Shown piece after piece: positions 6,518 to 15,079 of a stretch of DNA of 44,690 nucleotides (its first letter is position 1; the number at the start of each line of letters is the position of its first letter). The DNA comes from Thermoleophilaceae bacterium (GTDB lineage Bacteria; Actinomycetota; Thermoleophilia; Solirubrobacterales; Thermoleophilaceae): NCBI GenBank assembly GCA_019683805.1, contig JADGHQ010000013.1, positions 1-44,690 of the forward strand. Reading direction: 5' to 3'. Made by a program: the position numbers and the translations under genes. Below the pieces are notes generated by a model. The model did no database searches. It worked only from the letters and a program-made list of their open reading frames with translations, and had not been told where the DNA came from.

Positions 6518-8959
6518 CTAGCGCACGACGAAGTTGACGAGCTTGCCGGGCACCACCACGGTCTTCACGAGCTCGCGCCCGTCGAGGCGCTGCGCGACCT
6601 TCTCGGACTCGCGCGCGAGCCGCTCCTGCTCCTCGCGCGAGGCGCCGGCCGGCGCGCGCAGGCGGTCGCGGAGCTTGCCGTTCACCTGCACGATCAGCTC
6701 GAAGGTGTCCTCCTCGAGGAGCGCCGGGTCGTGCTCGGGCCAGGGCTCCTCCCACACGCGCCGCCCGGTGAGCAGCTCGTAGACCTCGCTCCCCAGGTGC
6801 GGGGCGAAGGGGAAGATCAGCGACGCCGCGGTCGCGGCGGCGAAGCGCAGCTGGGAGCGTCCCTCGGCCGACCCGTACAGCTCCTCCTTGTCGCGGTAGG
6901 CGTCGTTGACGAGCTCGATCACCGCCGAGATCGCGGTGTGGAGCGCGAAGCGCTCGCCGAGGTCCTGCGTCACCTTCTCGATCGCCCAGTGCGCCTTGCG
7001 CAGCAGCGCGGTCGGCTCCCCGCGGGGATCGGCCTCCGACGCGTCCGTGCGCTCGGCCACCTCGACGCCCAGGCGCCAGAGCCGCGCTAGGAAGCGGTGG
7101 ATGCCCTCGACGCCCTGGTCCGACCAGTCGGCGTCCTGCTCCGGCGGCCCGATGAAGAGGATGTAGGTGCGGGCCGTGTCGGCGCCGTAGCGCTCGACGT
7201 ACTCGCGCGGGCTCACGACGTTGCCCTTCGACTTGGACATCTTCGCGCCGTCGCGCGTGATCATCCCCTGGGTGAAGAGGTTCGTGAACGGCTCCTGGAA
7301 GCCGACCAGGCCCAAGTCGGCGAGCGCCTTCGTCAGGAAGCGCGCGTACATCAGGTGCAGGATCGCGTGCTCCACGCCGCCGATGTACTGGTCGACCGGC
7401 ATCCAGCGATCCACCACCGCCCGGTCCCAGGGCGCCCTGTCGTTGCGGGCGTCGCAGTAGCGCAGGAAGTACCAGGCCGAGTCGACGAAGGTGTCCATCG
7501 TGTCGGTCTCGCGCCGCGCCTCGCCGCCGCACTTCGGGCAGGTCGTGCGCACCCAGTCCTCGGCCGCGGCGAGCGGCGAGCGGCCCTTCGGCGCGTAGTC
7601 CTCGACGTCGGGCAGCAGCACCGGGAGCTCGTCCTCGGGCAGCGGGACGATGCCGTCGGCGTCGCAGTACACGACGGGGATCGGGCAGCCCCAGTAGCGC
7701 TGGCGCGAGAGCAGCCAGTCGCGGAGCTTGTAGTTGACCGCCGCCCTGCCGCGTCCCTCCGCCTCGAGCCAGGCGACGATCTCGCCGAACGCCTCGCGGT
7801 TGTGCATGCCGTCGAAGCGCCCGGAGCCCACCATGACGCCGTCGCCGGTGTAGGGGAGCGCGTCGTCGCCGTTTGGGCTCCCGATCACGCGCCTGACCGG
7901 CAGCCCGAACCGCTGCGCGAACTGGAAGTCGCGCTCGTCGTGCGCGGGGACCGCCATGATCGCGCCGGTGCCGTACTCCATCAGCACGTAGTCGGACACG
8001 AACATCGGGATCTCCTCGCCGGTCACGGGGTTGGTGACCGTGCGCCCGAGCGGCACGCCCGTCTTCTCCTTCTCCGCCGCGCCGCGCTCCTCGTGCGACT
8101 CTGTGAGCGCGCGGTTCACGTACTCGCGCACCTCGGCGGAGTCGTTCAGGCGCAGCACGTCGGGGTGCTCGGGCGCCATCACGAAGAAGGTCGCGCCGAA
8201 GAGCGTGTCAGGCCGGGTCGTGAAGACCTCGTAGTCCTTGCCGATCGACTCGCAGCGGAAGCTCACCCGGGCGCCCTCCGAGCGGCCGATCCAGTTGCGC
8301 TGCATGGTGACCACGTGCGCCGGCCACTGCACCGTCTCGAGGTCGTCGAGCAGGCGCTGCGCGTACTCGGTGATCTTGAAGAACCACTGCTCGAGCTGGC
8401 GCACCTCGACCGCCGAGCCGCAGCGCTCGCAGCGACCGTCCACGACCTGCTCGTTCGCGAGCACCGTCTGGTCGTTCGGGCACCAGTTGACCGCCGCCTC
8501 GTTGCGGTAGGCGAGCCCGCGCTCGTAGAGCTTCAGGAAGAGCCACTGGGTCCAGCGGTAGTACTCCGGCTCGTGCGTCCCGAGCTCGCGCGACCAGTCG
8601 ATCGAGATCCCCCAGGAGCGGAACTGCTCGCGGAACTGCCGGATCGAGCGCTCGGTCGAGATCCGCGGGTGCTGGCCGGTCTTGATCGCGTGGTTCTCGG
8701 CAGGCAGCCCGAACGCGTCGTAGCCCATCGGGTGCAGCACGCGCATCCCCCGCCGGCGGCGGAAGTGCGCGAGCGCGTCGCCCACCGAGTAGACCTTCAG
8801 GTGCCCGATGTGCGGCTCGCCGGACGGGTACGGCAGCATCTCGAGCACGTACGACTTCGGCCGCTCGTCGGGCTCGTTGGACACCTCCCAGGTGCGCTCC
8901 TCCGCCCAGACGCGCTGCCACTTCTCCTCGATCGACTTGGGGTCGTAGCGGGCTTCCAT
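6518..8959 (-). CDS. leuS: Leucine--tRNA ligase
   Basis: 813 residues, full length for bacterial LeuRS. The class I signatures are clear: EPHIGHLKVYSVGD (~48-61, the HIGH motif) and AKMSKSKGNVVSP around residue 573. The CP1 editing domain lies between them (TTRPDTLFGATFFV, GTGAIMAVPAHDERD), and a zinc-ribbon insertion contains NWCPNDQTVLANEQVVDGRC then CGS. It charges tRNA-Leu and edits norvaline/isoleucine mischarging. ATG start at 8959. It heads a tight minus-strand operon with the LOG-like gene, the decarboxylase and acylphosphatase. Only 47 bases separate it from the divergent coiled-coil gene, too few for a T-box leader. Confidence 0.98.
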   Translation of the reverse strand: MEARYDPKSIEEKWQRVWAEERTWEVSNEPDERPKSYVLEMLPYPSGEPHIGHLKVYSVGDALAHFRRRRGMRVLHPMGYDAFGLPAENHAIKTGQHPRISTERSIRQFREQFRSWGISIDWSRELGTHEPEYYRWTQWLFLKLYERGLAYRNEAAVNWCPNDQTVLANEQVVDGRCERCGSAVEVRQLEQWFFKITEYAQRLLDDLETVQWPAHVVTMQRNWIGRSEGARVSFRCESIGKDYEVFTTRPDTLFGATFFVMAPEHPDVLRLNDSAEVREYVNRALTESHEERGAAEKEKTGVPLGRTVTNPVTGEEIPMFVSDYVLMEYGTGAIMAVPAHDERDFQFAQRFGLPVRRVIGSPNGDDALPYTGDGVMVGSGRFDGMHNREAFGEIVAWLEAEGRGRAAVNYKLRDWLLSRQRYWGCPIPVVYCDADGIVPLPEDELPVLLPDVEDYAPKGRSPLAAAEDWVRTTCPKCGGEARRETDTMDTFVDSAWYFLRYCDARNDRAPWDRAVVDRWMPVDQYIGGVEHAILHLMYARFLTKALADLGLVGFQEPFTNLFTQGMITRDGAKMSKSKGNVVSPREYVERYGADTARTYILFIGPPEQDADWSDQGVEGIHRFLARLWRLGVEVAERTDASEADPRGEPTALLRKAHWAIEKVTQDLGERFALHTAISAVIELVNDAYRDKEELYGSAEGRSQLRFAAATAASLIFPFAPHLGSEVYELLTGRRVWEEPWPEHDPALLEEDTFELIVQVNGKLRDRLRAPAGASREEQERLARESEKVAQRLDGRELVKTVVVPGKLVNFVVR

Positions 8960-9006
8960 CGGACAGCGGAATCTAGATCATCGCCGCCCGCATAAGCTCC
9001 CGCGCT

Positions 9007-9948
9007 GTGAACCCGGCAGAGACAGGCGACGCGATAGGCGTCGGGGACCGCTCCTCGCGCGCCGCGCAGCTCGCGGCGGAGCAGGTGGAGGCGATCCTCG
9101 GCGCGGCCTACGCGGCGGCAGAGGAGATGCGCGAGGAGGCGCGGCGGGAGGCCGCGCGGGTGCTGGCCGACGCCCGCGAGGAGGCAGACGAGCTGGTAGC
9201 CGAGGCGCGCCGCCACGCCGAGCGCATTCGCGCGGAGGCGCGTAGGTCGGAGCAGGAGCTCGAGCGGGCGCGGGCCGAGGCGGAGGAGCTTCGCGCCCAG
9301 GCGCAGGCCGACGCCGCGCGCGCGGGCAGCGAGGCGCGCCAGCGCGCCGAGGCCGTGCTGGCCGAGGCGGCGGCCGAGGCCGAGCGCCTGCGGGCCGACG
9401 CGCGCGCGGAGCGCGACCACGCCGCCGAGGAGGCCGAGCGGATCCGCGCCGAGGCCCAGGCCGCGGCCGACCGGGCGCGCCTCGAGGCGGCCGAGAACGC
9501 GCGGCTCGTGCGGACCGCCGCTGAGCAGGCCGCCGAGCAGCGCCGCGAGGCCGCCGAGCAGGAGGCTGCGGAGGCGGTCGCCAATGCCCGCGAGGAAGCG
9601 GGGGCGATCGTCGCCGCGGCGCGCGAGGAGGCGGACGAGATCCTCTCCCAGGCCCGAAGCGAGGCCGCCGAGCACGTGGCAGAGGCGCGGGACGCGGCTG
9701 ACGAGATGCTCGCCGACGCCGAGGCGGTGAGCTCGGGTCTGCGCCAGCTCGGCACGGCGCTCACCGACCACGCCGAGCGCATCCTTCGCGAGGTGCAGGC
9801 AGGCCACCGCTACATCCGTCAGGAGCTCGGCACGCCGGCGGCCCAGGCCGCCGGGCGCGACGGCGCGTCGGACGCGAAATCCGACGGCGGACGCGTGCGC
9901 GGGCTCGACATGGAGGTGCCGAGCTGGGTCGAGGGCGACGCCTCCTGA
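9007..9948 (+). CDS. Long coiled-coil protein with 11-residue periodicity, function unknown
   Basis: 313 residues from a GTG at 9007. Residues ~18-245 form a nearly unbroken Ala/Glu/Arg-rich helix. Phrases such as AREEADELVAEARRHAERIRAEARR and AREEAGAIVAAAREEADEIL recur, with an Ala-x-x-x-Ala stutter suggesting hendecad (11-residue) packing, as in DivIVA-like, ATP-synthase b-like or apolipoprotein-like rods. The tail (~246-313) has a short segment (LRQLGTALTDHAERILREVQAGHRYIRQEL) then a Gly/Ala/Asp-rich linker and a distinct end, VRGLDMEVPSWVEGDAS. No transmembrane helix or signal peptide. It could be a DivIVA-like polar scaffold, but I see no true DivIVA N-terminal motif. Divergent from leuS; the hydrolase gene starts 42 bases downstream. 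Confidence 0.8.
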   Translation: MNPAETGDAIGVGDRSSRAAQLAAEQVEAILGAAYAAAEEMREEARREAARVLADAREEADELVAEARRHAERIRAEARRSEQELERARAEAEELRAQAQADAARAGSEARQRAEAVLAEAAAEAERLRADARAERDHAAEEAERIRAEAQAAADRARLEAAENARLVRTAAEQAAEQRREAAEQEAAEAVANAREEAGAIVAAAREEADEILSQARSEAAEHVAEARDAADEMLADAEAVSSGLRQLGTALTDHAERILREVQAGHRYIRQELGTPAAQAAGRDGASDAKSDGGRVRGLDMEVPSWVEGDAS

Positions 9949-9990
9949 GCGCGGTGGCGAAGACGCAGGTCCCGTGATTAGGATCTCGAA

Positions 9991-11958
9991 GTGGAGAGAC
10001 GGGGCTCACAGGTCCGCTTTCGCCTGCTCGCGCTCGTAGGCGCGGCGTGGCTGTGCGCGCTCGCGGTCGCCGCACCGGCGCGCGCACAGGCTCCCTCCTT
10101 CCTGCGCGACTGCGGCCGCGGCTGGCGCTGCGGCCACGTGGCCGTGCCGCTCGACCGCGGCGGCAACGTGCCCGGCACGCTGCAGCTGGCGCTGAAGGTG
10201 CACCCGCCGCTCACCAGGGGGCCGGTGAACGGTGCGCTCGTCGCGCTGGCGGGCGGCCCCGGGCAGGCCGCCACACCGCTCGCCGACGACTTCCTCTACT
10301 CCTACGCGCCCGCGCTCCGCTCGCGCGAGCTTGTGGTGTTCGACCAGCGCGGGACCGGCCATTCCGGCGCGCTCGCGTGCTCGGGGCTCGGGATCGAGAC
10401 GACCGCGCCTCAGCGCCGGCGGAACGCCGCGCGCTGCGCCGCGAAGCTCGGCGCGGCGCGGCCGTTCTACACCACGCGCGACTCCGCCGACGACATCGAG
10501 TCGATCCGGCGTGCGCTCGGCGTCGACGGGATCACGGTCGCCGGCACCTCGTACGGCACCAAGGTCGCGCTCGCGTACGCGAAGCGCCACCCGGGCCACG
10601 TGGAGCGGCTGGTGCTCGACTCGGTCGTGCCGCTCGACGAGCACCCGTTCATGCTCCCCACGTTCGGTCGCATCCCCGTCATGCTCCGCGACGAGTGCAG
10701 CCTCGGCCTCTGCCGCGGCATCACGGGCAGCCCGGTCGGGGACGTCGCGAAGCTCGTGAAGCGACTCGACCGCAGGAGCCTCGCGGGCCGCGTGGTGCTG
10801 CCGAGCGGGCGCCGCACGCGCATGCGGATCGACGAGGAGGACCTCGTGAGCACCGTGATCGCCGGGGATCTCGATCCCACCGTGCTAGCCGACCTGCCGG
10901 GTTCCGTGAAGGCGGCGCTGCGGGGCGACGCCGGGCCGATCCTGCGACTCGTGCGCCGCGCGAACGCGGTCGAGGGAGAGACGCCCCCGGAGATCTTCAG
11001 CGACGCGCTCCAGTTCGCGACAGTGTGCGAGGAGGCGCCGCTGCCGTGGCCGCGCACCGCGCCGCTGTCGGAGCGGCCGACCGACATGAGGGCGGCGCTC
11101 GCCGCGATCCCGGCCTCGGACCTCTACCCGTTCAGCCGCATCGCGGCGCGATGGGCGGTGGAGGACTGCCTGCTATGGCCGCAGGCCCCGCAGCCGCCCG
11201 ATGTCGGCGGCGGCCCGCTGCCCGACGTGCCGGTGCTGATCTACTCCGGGCAGGACGACGTCCGCACGCCTCTCCAGCAGGCCGAGGAGGTGGCCGCGCA
11301 GTTCCCGCGCGCGTCGCTCGTGCAGGTGCCGTTCACGGGCCATTCGGTGCTGAGCGCCGACGTGTCCGGCTGCTCCACCCGCGCCCTCCACGACTTCTTC
11401 GGGGACCGGCCGGTGCGCGAGTGCGGCCGCGGCATCCCCCTTTTCCCGCCTGCGCCCGTGCCCCCGCCGTCGCTCTCCCACGTGCACGGACTGCACGGCG
11501 CTCCGCGCGGCGCAGGGCTGGCGCTCGACGCGCTGCAGCTCACCTTCGCGGACGCCATCAGCGAGGCGATCGCCACCGCGCTCACCGTCGGGCCCGGGGC
11601 GCACGTGCGCGTCGGCGGCCTGCGCGCCGGGCGGATGGAGGGCGTCCCGATCGGGCGGATGAGGCTCCACGGCTACTCGTACGTGCCGCGCGTGCGGGTC
11701 TCGGGCACGATCCGCCTCGCGCGCCTGGACGGCACGCTCACGGTGTCGGGCCCCGCCTCGGTTCGCGGCTCGGTGAGGATCCGCAAGTGGCGCGTGACCG
11801 GGGTGCTCGCGGGGGTGGCGCTCCACCGCTTCCCGATCGCGAAGGCGTTCGCGGCGAGCGGCCGAGGCGGGCGCGCGCTCGCGCCGCGCGAGGTGCGGGC
11901 CCTCCTGCGGCTCGCGGCGCGCAGGGCCGCGCAGGCGCCTCCCCGCTCGCTGCGCTAG
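9991..11958 (+). CDS. Secreted alpha/beta hydrolase (S33/TAP-like) with a C-terminal beta-rich extension
   Basis: 655 residues from a GTG at 9991. A signal peptide is seen at ~1-33 (RFRLLALVGAAWLCALAVAAPARAQA). The hydrolase core has GGPGQ (88-92), DQRGTGHSG (118-126), nucleophile Ser187 in VAGTSYGTKVA, an acid Asp422/423 in IYSGQDDVRTP and His451 in PFTGHSVL. This resembles prolyl-aminopeptidase-like and tripeptidyl-aminopeptidase-type secreted hydrolases. After ~480 comes a Pro-rich hinge, then ~160 residues of short beta-strand-like repeats (VRVSGTIRLARLDGTLTVSGPASVRGSVRIRKW) not typical of the family. Substrate unknown. Its stop shares CTAG (11955-11958) with the convergent modC. Confidence 0.85.
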   Translation: MERRGSQVRFRLLALVGAAWLCALAVAAPARAQAPSFLRDCGRGWRCGHVAVPLDRGGNVPGTLQLALKVHPPLTRGPVNGALVALAGGPGQAATPLADDFLYSYAPALRSRELVVFDQRGTGHSGALACSGLGIETTAPQRRRNAARCAAKLGAARPFYTTRDSADDIESIRRALGVDGITVAGTSYGTKVALAYAKRHPGHVERLVLDSVVPLDEHPFMLPTFGRIPVMLRDECSLGLCRGITGSPVGDVAKLVKRLDRRSLAGRVVLPSGRRTRMRIDEEDLVSTVIAGDLDPTVLADLPGSVKAALRGDAGPILRLVRRANAVEGETPPEIFSDALQFATVCEEAPLPWPRTAPLSERPTDMRAALAAIPASDLYPFSRIAARWAVEDCLLWPQAPQPPDVGGGPLPDVPVLIYSGQDDVRTPLQQAEEVAAQFPRASLVQVPFTGHSVLSADVSGCSTRALHDFFGDRPVRECGRGIPLFPPAPVPPPSLSHVHGLHGAPRGAGLALDALQLTFADAISEAIATALTVGPGAHVRVGGLRAGRMEGVPIGRMRLHGYSYVPRVRVSGTIRLARLDGTLTVSGPASVRGSVRIRKWRVTGVLAGVALHRFPIAKAFAASGRGGRALAPREVRALLRLAARRAAQAPPRSLR

Positions 11959-13025
11959 GCGCCCGGCACGAGCCGCGTCGCGGTCGCCTTCCAGGCCACC
12001 GCGGCGGCCGCCCCCTCCCGAAGGCCGAGGCGCTCGACCGAGGCGGTCGTCACCTCGGCGGTGACCGGCTGCGGAGTGGCCACCGAGACGCGCGCGCGGT
12101 TGCCGAGCACGGTGAGGGTGGTGACGCGGCCGGTCAGCCGGTTCACCTGCGAGCCAGCCGCGGGCGCGTCGGGGCGCTCGACCGTCACGTCCCACGGGAA
12201 CACCGCGACCCCCACGCGGCCGCTCGCCTCGTCAGTGCTGGCGACGAGCCCGCCGCCGTCCAGCGCGACCCTCGTGAGCTCGCCGCGCGCAGGCGGCGGG
12301 GTCGCGCGGCCGTGCAGGAGGTTCGCGCCCGCGAAGTCGGCGACGAAGGCGGTGGCGGGCGCCGCCACGAGCTCGCCCGGCGCCCCCTCCTGCACGAGCC
12401 GACCGCGCTCGATCACCGCCACGCGGCGGGCGAGCGCCGCCGCCTCGAGGAAGTCGTGCGTCACTACGAGCGCCGGCACGGATGCCGTCTCGAGGAGCTC
12501 GCGCAGCTCGCGCGCCGCCGCGCCGCGGGTGGCCGGGTCGAGCGCGGAGAGCGGCTCGTCGAGGAGCAGCGCGCGGGGCTCCGGCGCGAGAGCGCGCGCG
12601 AGCGCGACGCGCTGGCGCTCGCCGCCCGACAGCTCGGCGGGCCGGGCGCGCGCGAGGTGGGCGATCCCGAAGCGCTCGAGCAGCGCGCGCGCCCGCCGCT
12701 CGCGGTCCGCGCGGGGCCGCGCCGCCAGGCCGTAGGCGACGTTCCCCAGCGCGCTCAGGTGCGGGAAGAGCGCGTAGTCCTGGAAGACGTAGCCGACCCG
12801 CCGCCGCTCCGGCGGGACCTCGATGCCGCTGCGCGAGTCGAACCAGACCTCGCCCTGGCAGCGCACCGTGCCGCTGTCGGGGCGCTCGAGCCCGGCGGCG
12901 ATGCGCAGGGTCGTGGTCTTGCCCGCGCCCGACGCGCCTGCCAGCGCGAGCGCCCCCGACCCGACCTCGAGCGCGAGATCGAGCTCAAGCCGGCTGAGCC
13001 GTCTGCGCACGCGCAGCTCGAGCAT
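11955..13025 (-). CDS. modC: Molybdate ABC transporter ATP-binding protein
   Basis: 356 residues. Walker A GASGAGKTT (30-38), Q-loop region VGYVFQDYALFPHL, ABC signature LSGGERQRVALARAL (132-146), Walker B ALLLDEP (152-158) and H-loop VVTHDF are all present. The C-terminal ~70 residues form a TOBE/Mop-like domain (SQVNRLTGRVTTLTVLGNRARVSV...), as in molybdate importers. It energises uptake through ModB with the substrate lipoprotein ModA, encoded directly upstream. Its start overlaps the end of modB by 41 bases. The stop shares CTAG with the convergent hydrolase. Sulfate or tungstate specificity cannot be excluded from this protein alone; the adjacent Mop-type regulator favours molybdate. Confidence 0.92.
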   Translation of the reverse strand: MLELRVRRRLSRLELDLALEVGSGALALAGASGAGKTTTLRIAAGLERPDSGTVRCQGEVWFDSRSGIEVPPERRRVGYVFQDYALFPHLSALGNVAYGLAARPRADRERRARALLERFGIAHLARARPAELSGGERQRVALARALAPEPRALLLDEPLSALDPATRGAAARELRELLETASVPALVVTHDFLEAAALARRVAVIERGRLVQEGAPGELVAAPATAFVADFAGANLLHGRATPPPARGELTRVALDGGGLVASTDEASGRVGVAVFPWDVTVERPDAPAAGSQVNRLTGRVTTLTVLGNRARVSVATPQPVTAEVTTASVERLGLREGAAAAVAWKATATRLVPGA

Positions 13026-13836
13026 CGTCCCCCAGCCGGACGGCGCCTGTCGGCCCGGCCCACCTCGCGCCGCCGATCCGCAGGGCGGCGAGGAGCGCGC
13101 CGCTGACGACCACGAGCAACGCCGACATCGCGAGCGCCGCCGGGAAGTCGGTGGCGAAGCTCGCGTAGATCGCGAGCGGCAGCGTCTGCGAGACGCCCTG
13201 GAGGCTGCCGGCGAACATCAGCGTCGCGCCGAACTCGCCCAGCGCCCGCCCGAACGCGAGCCCCGTGCCGGCCGCGAGCCCGGGCAGGCAGACCGGCACG
13301 GCCACGCGCGCGAACGTGCGCGCCTCCGAAGCGCCCAGCGTGCGCGACGCCTCGACGAGCGAGGGGTCGAGCGCCGCGAACGCAGCCTGCGCCTGGCGCA
13401 CGTAGAAGGGGCTCGCGACGAAGCACAGCGCGAGCACCACCGCGGTGGTGGTGAGCGGCAGGCGGACGCCCGCGCTCGCGAGGGCCTCGCCGAGGATGCC
13501 GCGCGGGCCGAACGCCGCGAGCAGGCCGATGCCGGCCACCGCGGGCGGGAGCACGAGCGGCAGCTCGAGCGCCGTGACGGCGAGGGCGCGGCCGGGAAAG
13601 CGGCGGGTGGCGAGCAGGTACGCAGCCGGCGTGCCGACCACGACCATGACCGCCAGCGCCGTCAGCGTGGTGCGCACGCTCAGCCAGAGCGCGTCGGCGG
13701 CGACGGGGTTGTCGAGGCTCGAGACGAGCCGGCCCGGAGAGGTGTCGGCGAAGATCGCGACCACCGGCAGCACGAGGAACGCGAGCGCCAGCGCCAGCGC
13801 GGCTGCGAGCGCGGCGGTGAAGGCGGCGCGCGTCAC
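12985..13836 (-). CDS. modB: Molybdate ABC transporter permease
   Basis: 283 residues from a GTG at 13836 (VTRAAFTAALAAALALALAFLVLPV). About six hydrophobic helices are visible. The binding-protein-dependent permease EAA-type loop reads VEASRTLGASEARTFARVAVPVCLPGLAAG. The start GTG overlaps the modA TGA (GTGA, 13833-13836), so translation is probably coupled. The frame is open further upstream to 14565, but that part only shadows modA. It forms the membrane channel for the ModC ATPase. The C-terminal tail past the last helix (~20 residues) is Arg/Ala-rich and lies within the overlap with modC. Confidence 0.93.
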   Translation of the reverse strand: MTRAAFTAALAAALALALAFLVLPVVAIFADTSPGRLVSSLDNPVAADALWLSVRTTLTALAVMVVVGTPAAYLLATRRFPGRALAVTALELPLVLPPAVAGIGLLAAFGPRGILGEALASAGVRLPLTTTAVVLALCFVASPFYVRQAQAAFAALDPSLVEASRTLGASEARTFARVAVPVCLPGLAAGTGLAFGRALGEFGATLMFAGSLQGVSQTLPLAIYASFATDFPAALAMSALLVVVSGALLAALRIGGARWAGPTGAVRLGDDARAARAQTAQPA

Positions 13837-14594
13837 GGGACGGGGCCGAATCCGGCGGCCCGCAGGTAGTGCGCGCCCGCGCCCGAGCGCAGCCCCTCGA
13901 CGAAGCGGCGCGCCAGCCCGGCGGGGCTGGCGCCGACCGCCACGCCGGCGTCGTAGCGGATGGCGGGCTGCAGGGAGCGCGGCAGGGCGACGGTGTGGAC
14001 CTCTGCCCTGGCCGCGCGGGCGTCCGTGACGTAGACGATCCCCGCGTCCGCCGCGCCGCTCACGACCTTGGCGAGCACGCCCTTGACGTCCGGCTCCGAG
14101 CTCTTCACGTTCCGCAGCAGGGCGACCCGCTGCGGCTGGGGCAGGCGGGCGATCGCGTGGCGCGCGTACTTGCCGACCGGGACGCCGTCCGAGCCGAGCG
14201 CGACGACGACTCCGGGCCGCGCGAGGTCGGGCAGCGAGCGAACGGGCCCGGCCGGATCGGCGGCGATCGCGAGCCGGTTGCTCGCGAAGGGCTCGGGACG
14301 ATCGAGCAGGCCGGCGCGCGCCAGCTCTGCGGGGAGCACGGCGTCGGCGGAGAGGAACACGTCGGCCGGCACGCCCTGGCGGATCTGCGCGGCGAGCTCG
14401 TCCGAGCCGCCGAAGCGGACGCGCACCTCGACGTCGTGGTCGCGGCCGAACTGCCTGGCGTAGGCCGTGACGGGGTCGGAGAGGGACGCGGCGGCGGCGA
14501 CGTCGATCCGGTCGGGCCCGCCGGCGGAGCTGCTGCCGCCGCAGCCAGAGGCGAGCGCGGCGCACAGCGCGACGGCCGCGGCGAGGCGCCTCAT
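13833..14594 (-). CDS. modA: Molybdate-binding lipoprotein
   Basis: 253 residues from an ATG at 14594. The N terminus is a lipoprotein signal (MRRLAAAVALCAALASGC) with lipobox LASGC and lipidated Cys18. The mature protein begins IDVAAAASLSDPVTAYARQF, the usual ModA opening whose Ser residues bind the oxyanion. FGGSDELAAQIRQGVPADVFLSAD, GPVRSLPDLARPGVVVALGS and AADAGIVYVTDA are further family signatures. It captures molybdate or tungstate outside the membrane for ModBC. The start overlaps the regulator's TGA (ATGA, 14591-14594) and the stop overlaps modB. Confidence 0.95.
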   Translation of the reverse strand: MRRLAAAVALCAALASGCGGSSSAGGPDRIDVAAAASLSDPVTAYARQFGRDHDVEVRVRFGGSDELAAQIRQGVPADVFLSADAVLPAELARAGLLDRPEPFASNRLAIAADPAGPVRSLPDLARPGVVVALGSDGVPVGKYARHAIARLPQPQRVALLRNVKSSEPDVKGVLAKVVSGAADAGIVYVTDARAARAEVHTVALPRSLQPAIRYDAGVAVGASPAGLARRFVEGLRSGAGAHYLRAAGFGPVP

Positions 14595-14998
14595 GCGCCG
14601 CGCTCCACCATCACCGAGGTGGCCTTGACCGTCGCGGTGGCCGGCACGCCCGGCGCCAGCCCGAGGTCGTCGACGGCGTCGCGCGTGATCGCGGCGATCA
14701 CGCGGTGCGGCCCCGCCTCGATCTCGACGAGAGCCATCACCCCGTCCACCTCGACCGAGCGGACCACGCCGGGGAAGCGGTTGCGCGCCGAGAGCGAGTC
14801 GCCGGGGCGCGCGCGGTCGGGGCGCTGCGAGAGCCGCTCGACCTCCGAGCGCGGCACGCGGCGGCGGTTCGCCGAGTCGCGGATCGTGGTGAGCCTGCCG
14901 GCCCGCTCCCAGCGGCGGAGCGTGTCGGGGCTCACACCGATCGCGCGCGCCGCCTCGCCGATCGTCAAGCCGTCGCTTTGCGGCATCTGCATAAGCAT
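14591..14998 (-). CDS. HTH-Mop fusion: molybdate-responsive transcriptional regulator
   Basis: 135 residues. Residues ~10-57 are a MerR/excisionase-type winged HTH (LTIGEAARAIGVSPDTLRRWERAGRLTTIRDSANRRRVPRSEVERL). Residues ~70-132 are a Mop/TOBE molybdate-binding domain (SARNRFPGVVRSVEVDGVMALVEIEAG... ITRDAVDDLGLAPG). It is the first gene of the operon and overlaps modA by ATGA. I infer that it senses intracellular oxyanion and controls its own operon, as ModE does elsewhere with a different architecture. Starts at 14998, 14992 and 14986 are all in frame (M-L-M-Q-M-P) with no clear SD, so the exact start is open. The ATG cluster itself reads TATGCAATGCTTATGCA, an AT-rich repeat that could be an operator. 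Confidence 0.85.
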   Translation of the reverse strand: MLMQMPQSDGLTIGEAARAIGVSPDTLRRWERAGRLTTIRDSANRRRVPRSEVERLSQRPDRARPGDSLSARNRFPGVVRSVEVDGVMALVEIEAGPHRVIAAITRDAVDDLGLAPGVPATATVKATSVMVERGA

Positions 14999-15079
14999 TG
15001 CATAGGCACGGCTGTTTCGCACGCCCGTTGTGAGGCGGCCGCGCTGGTCGCGGGCCGGGGAGGTGCAGGCTGCGAGCAA

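Noticed and set aside
8960-9006. A T-box leader for leuS, and likewise for valS (38435-38472)
   Set aside because: The divergent gaps are only 47 and 38 bases, too short for a T-box element.
9007-9948. Annotation as DivIVA or ATP synthase subunit b
   Set aside because: Only coiled-coil composition matches; neither a DivIVA N-terminal motif nor a membrane anchor is visible.
10047-13106. A 1019-residue plus-strand frame over the hydrolase and modC
   Set aside because: It crosses real genes on both strands, and its Arg/Ala/His composition is that of a shadow frame.
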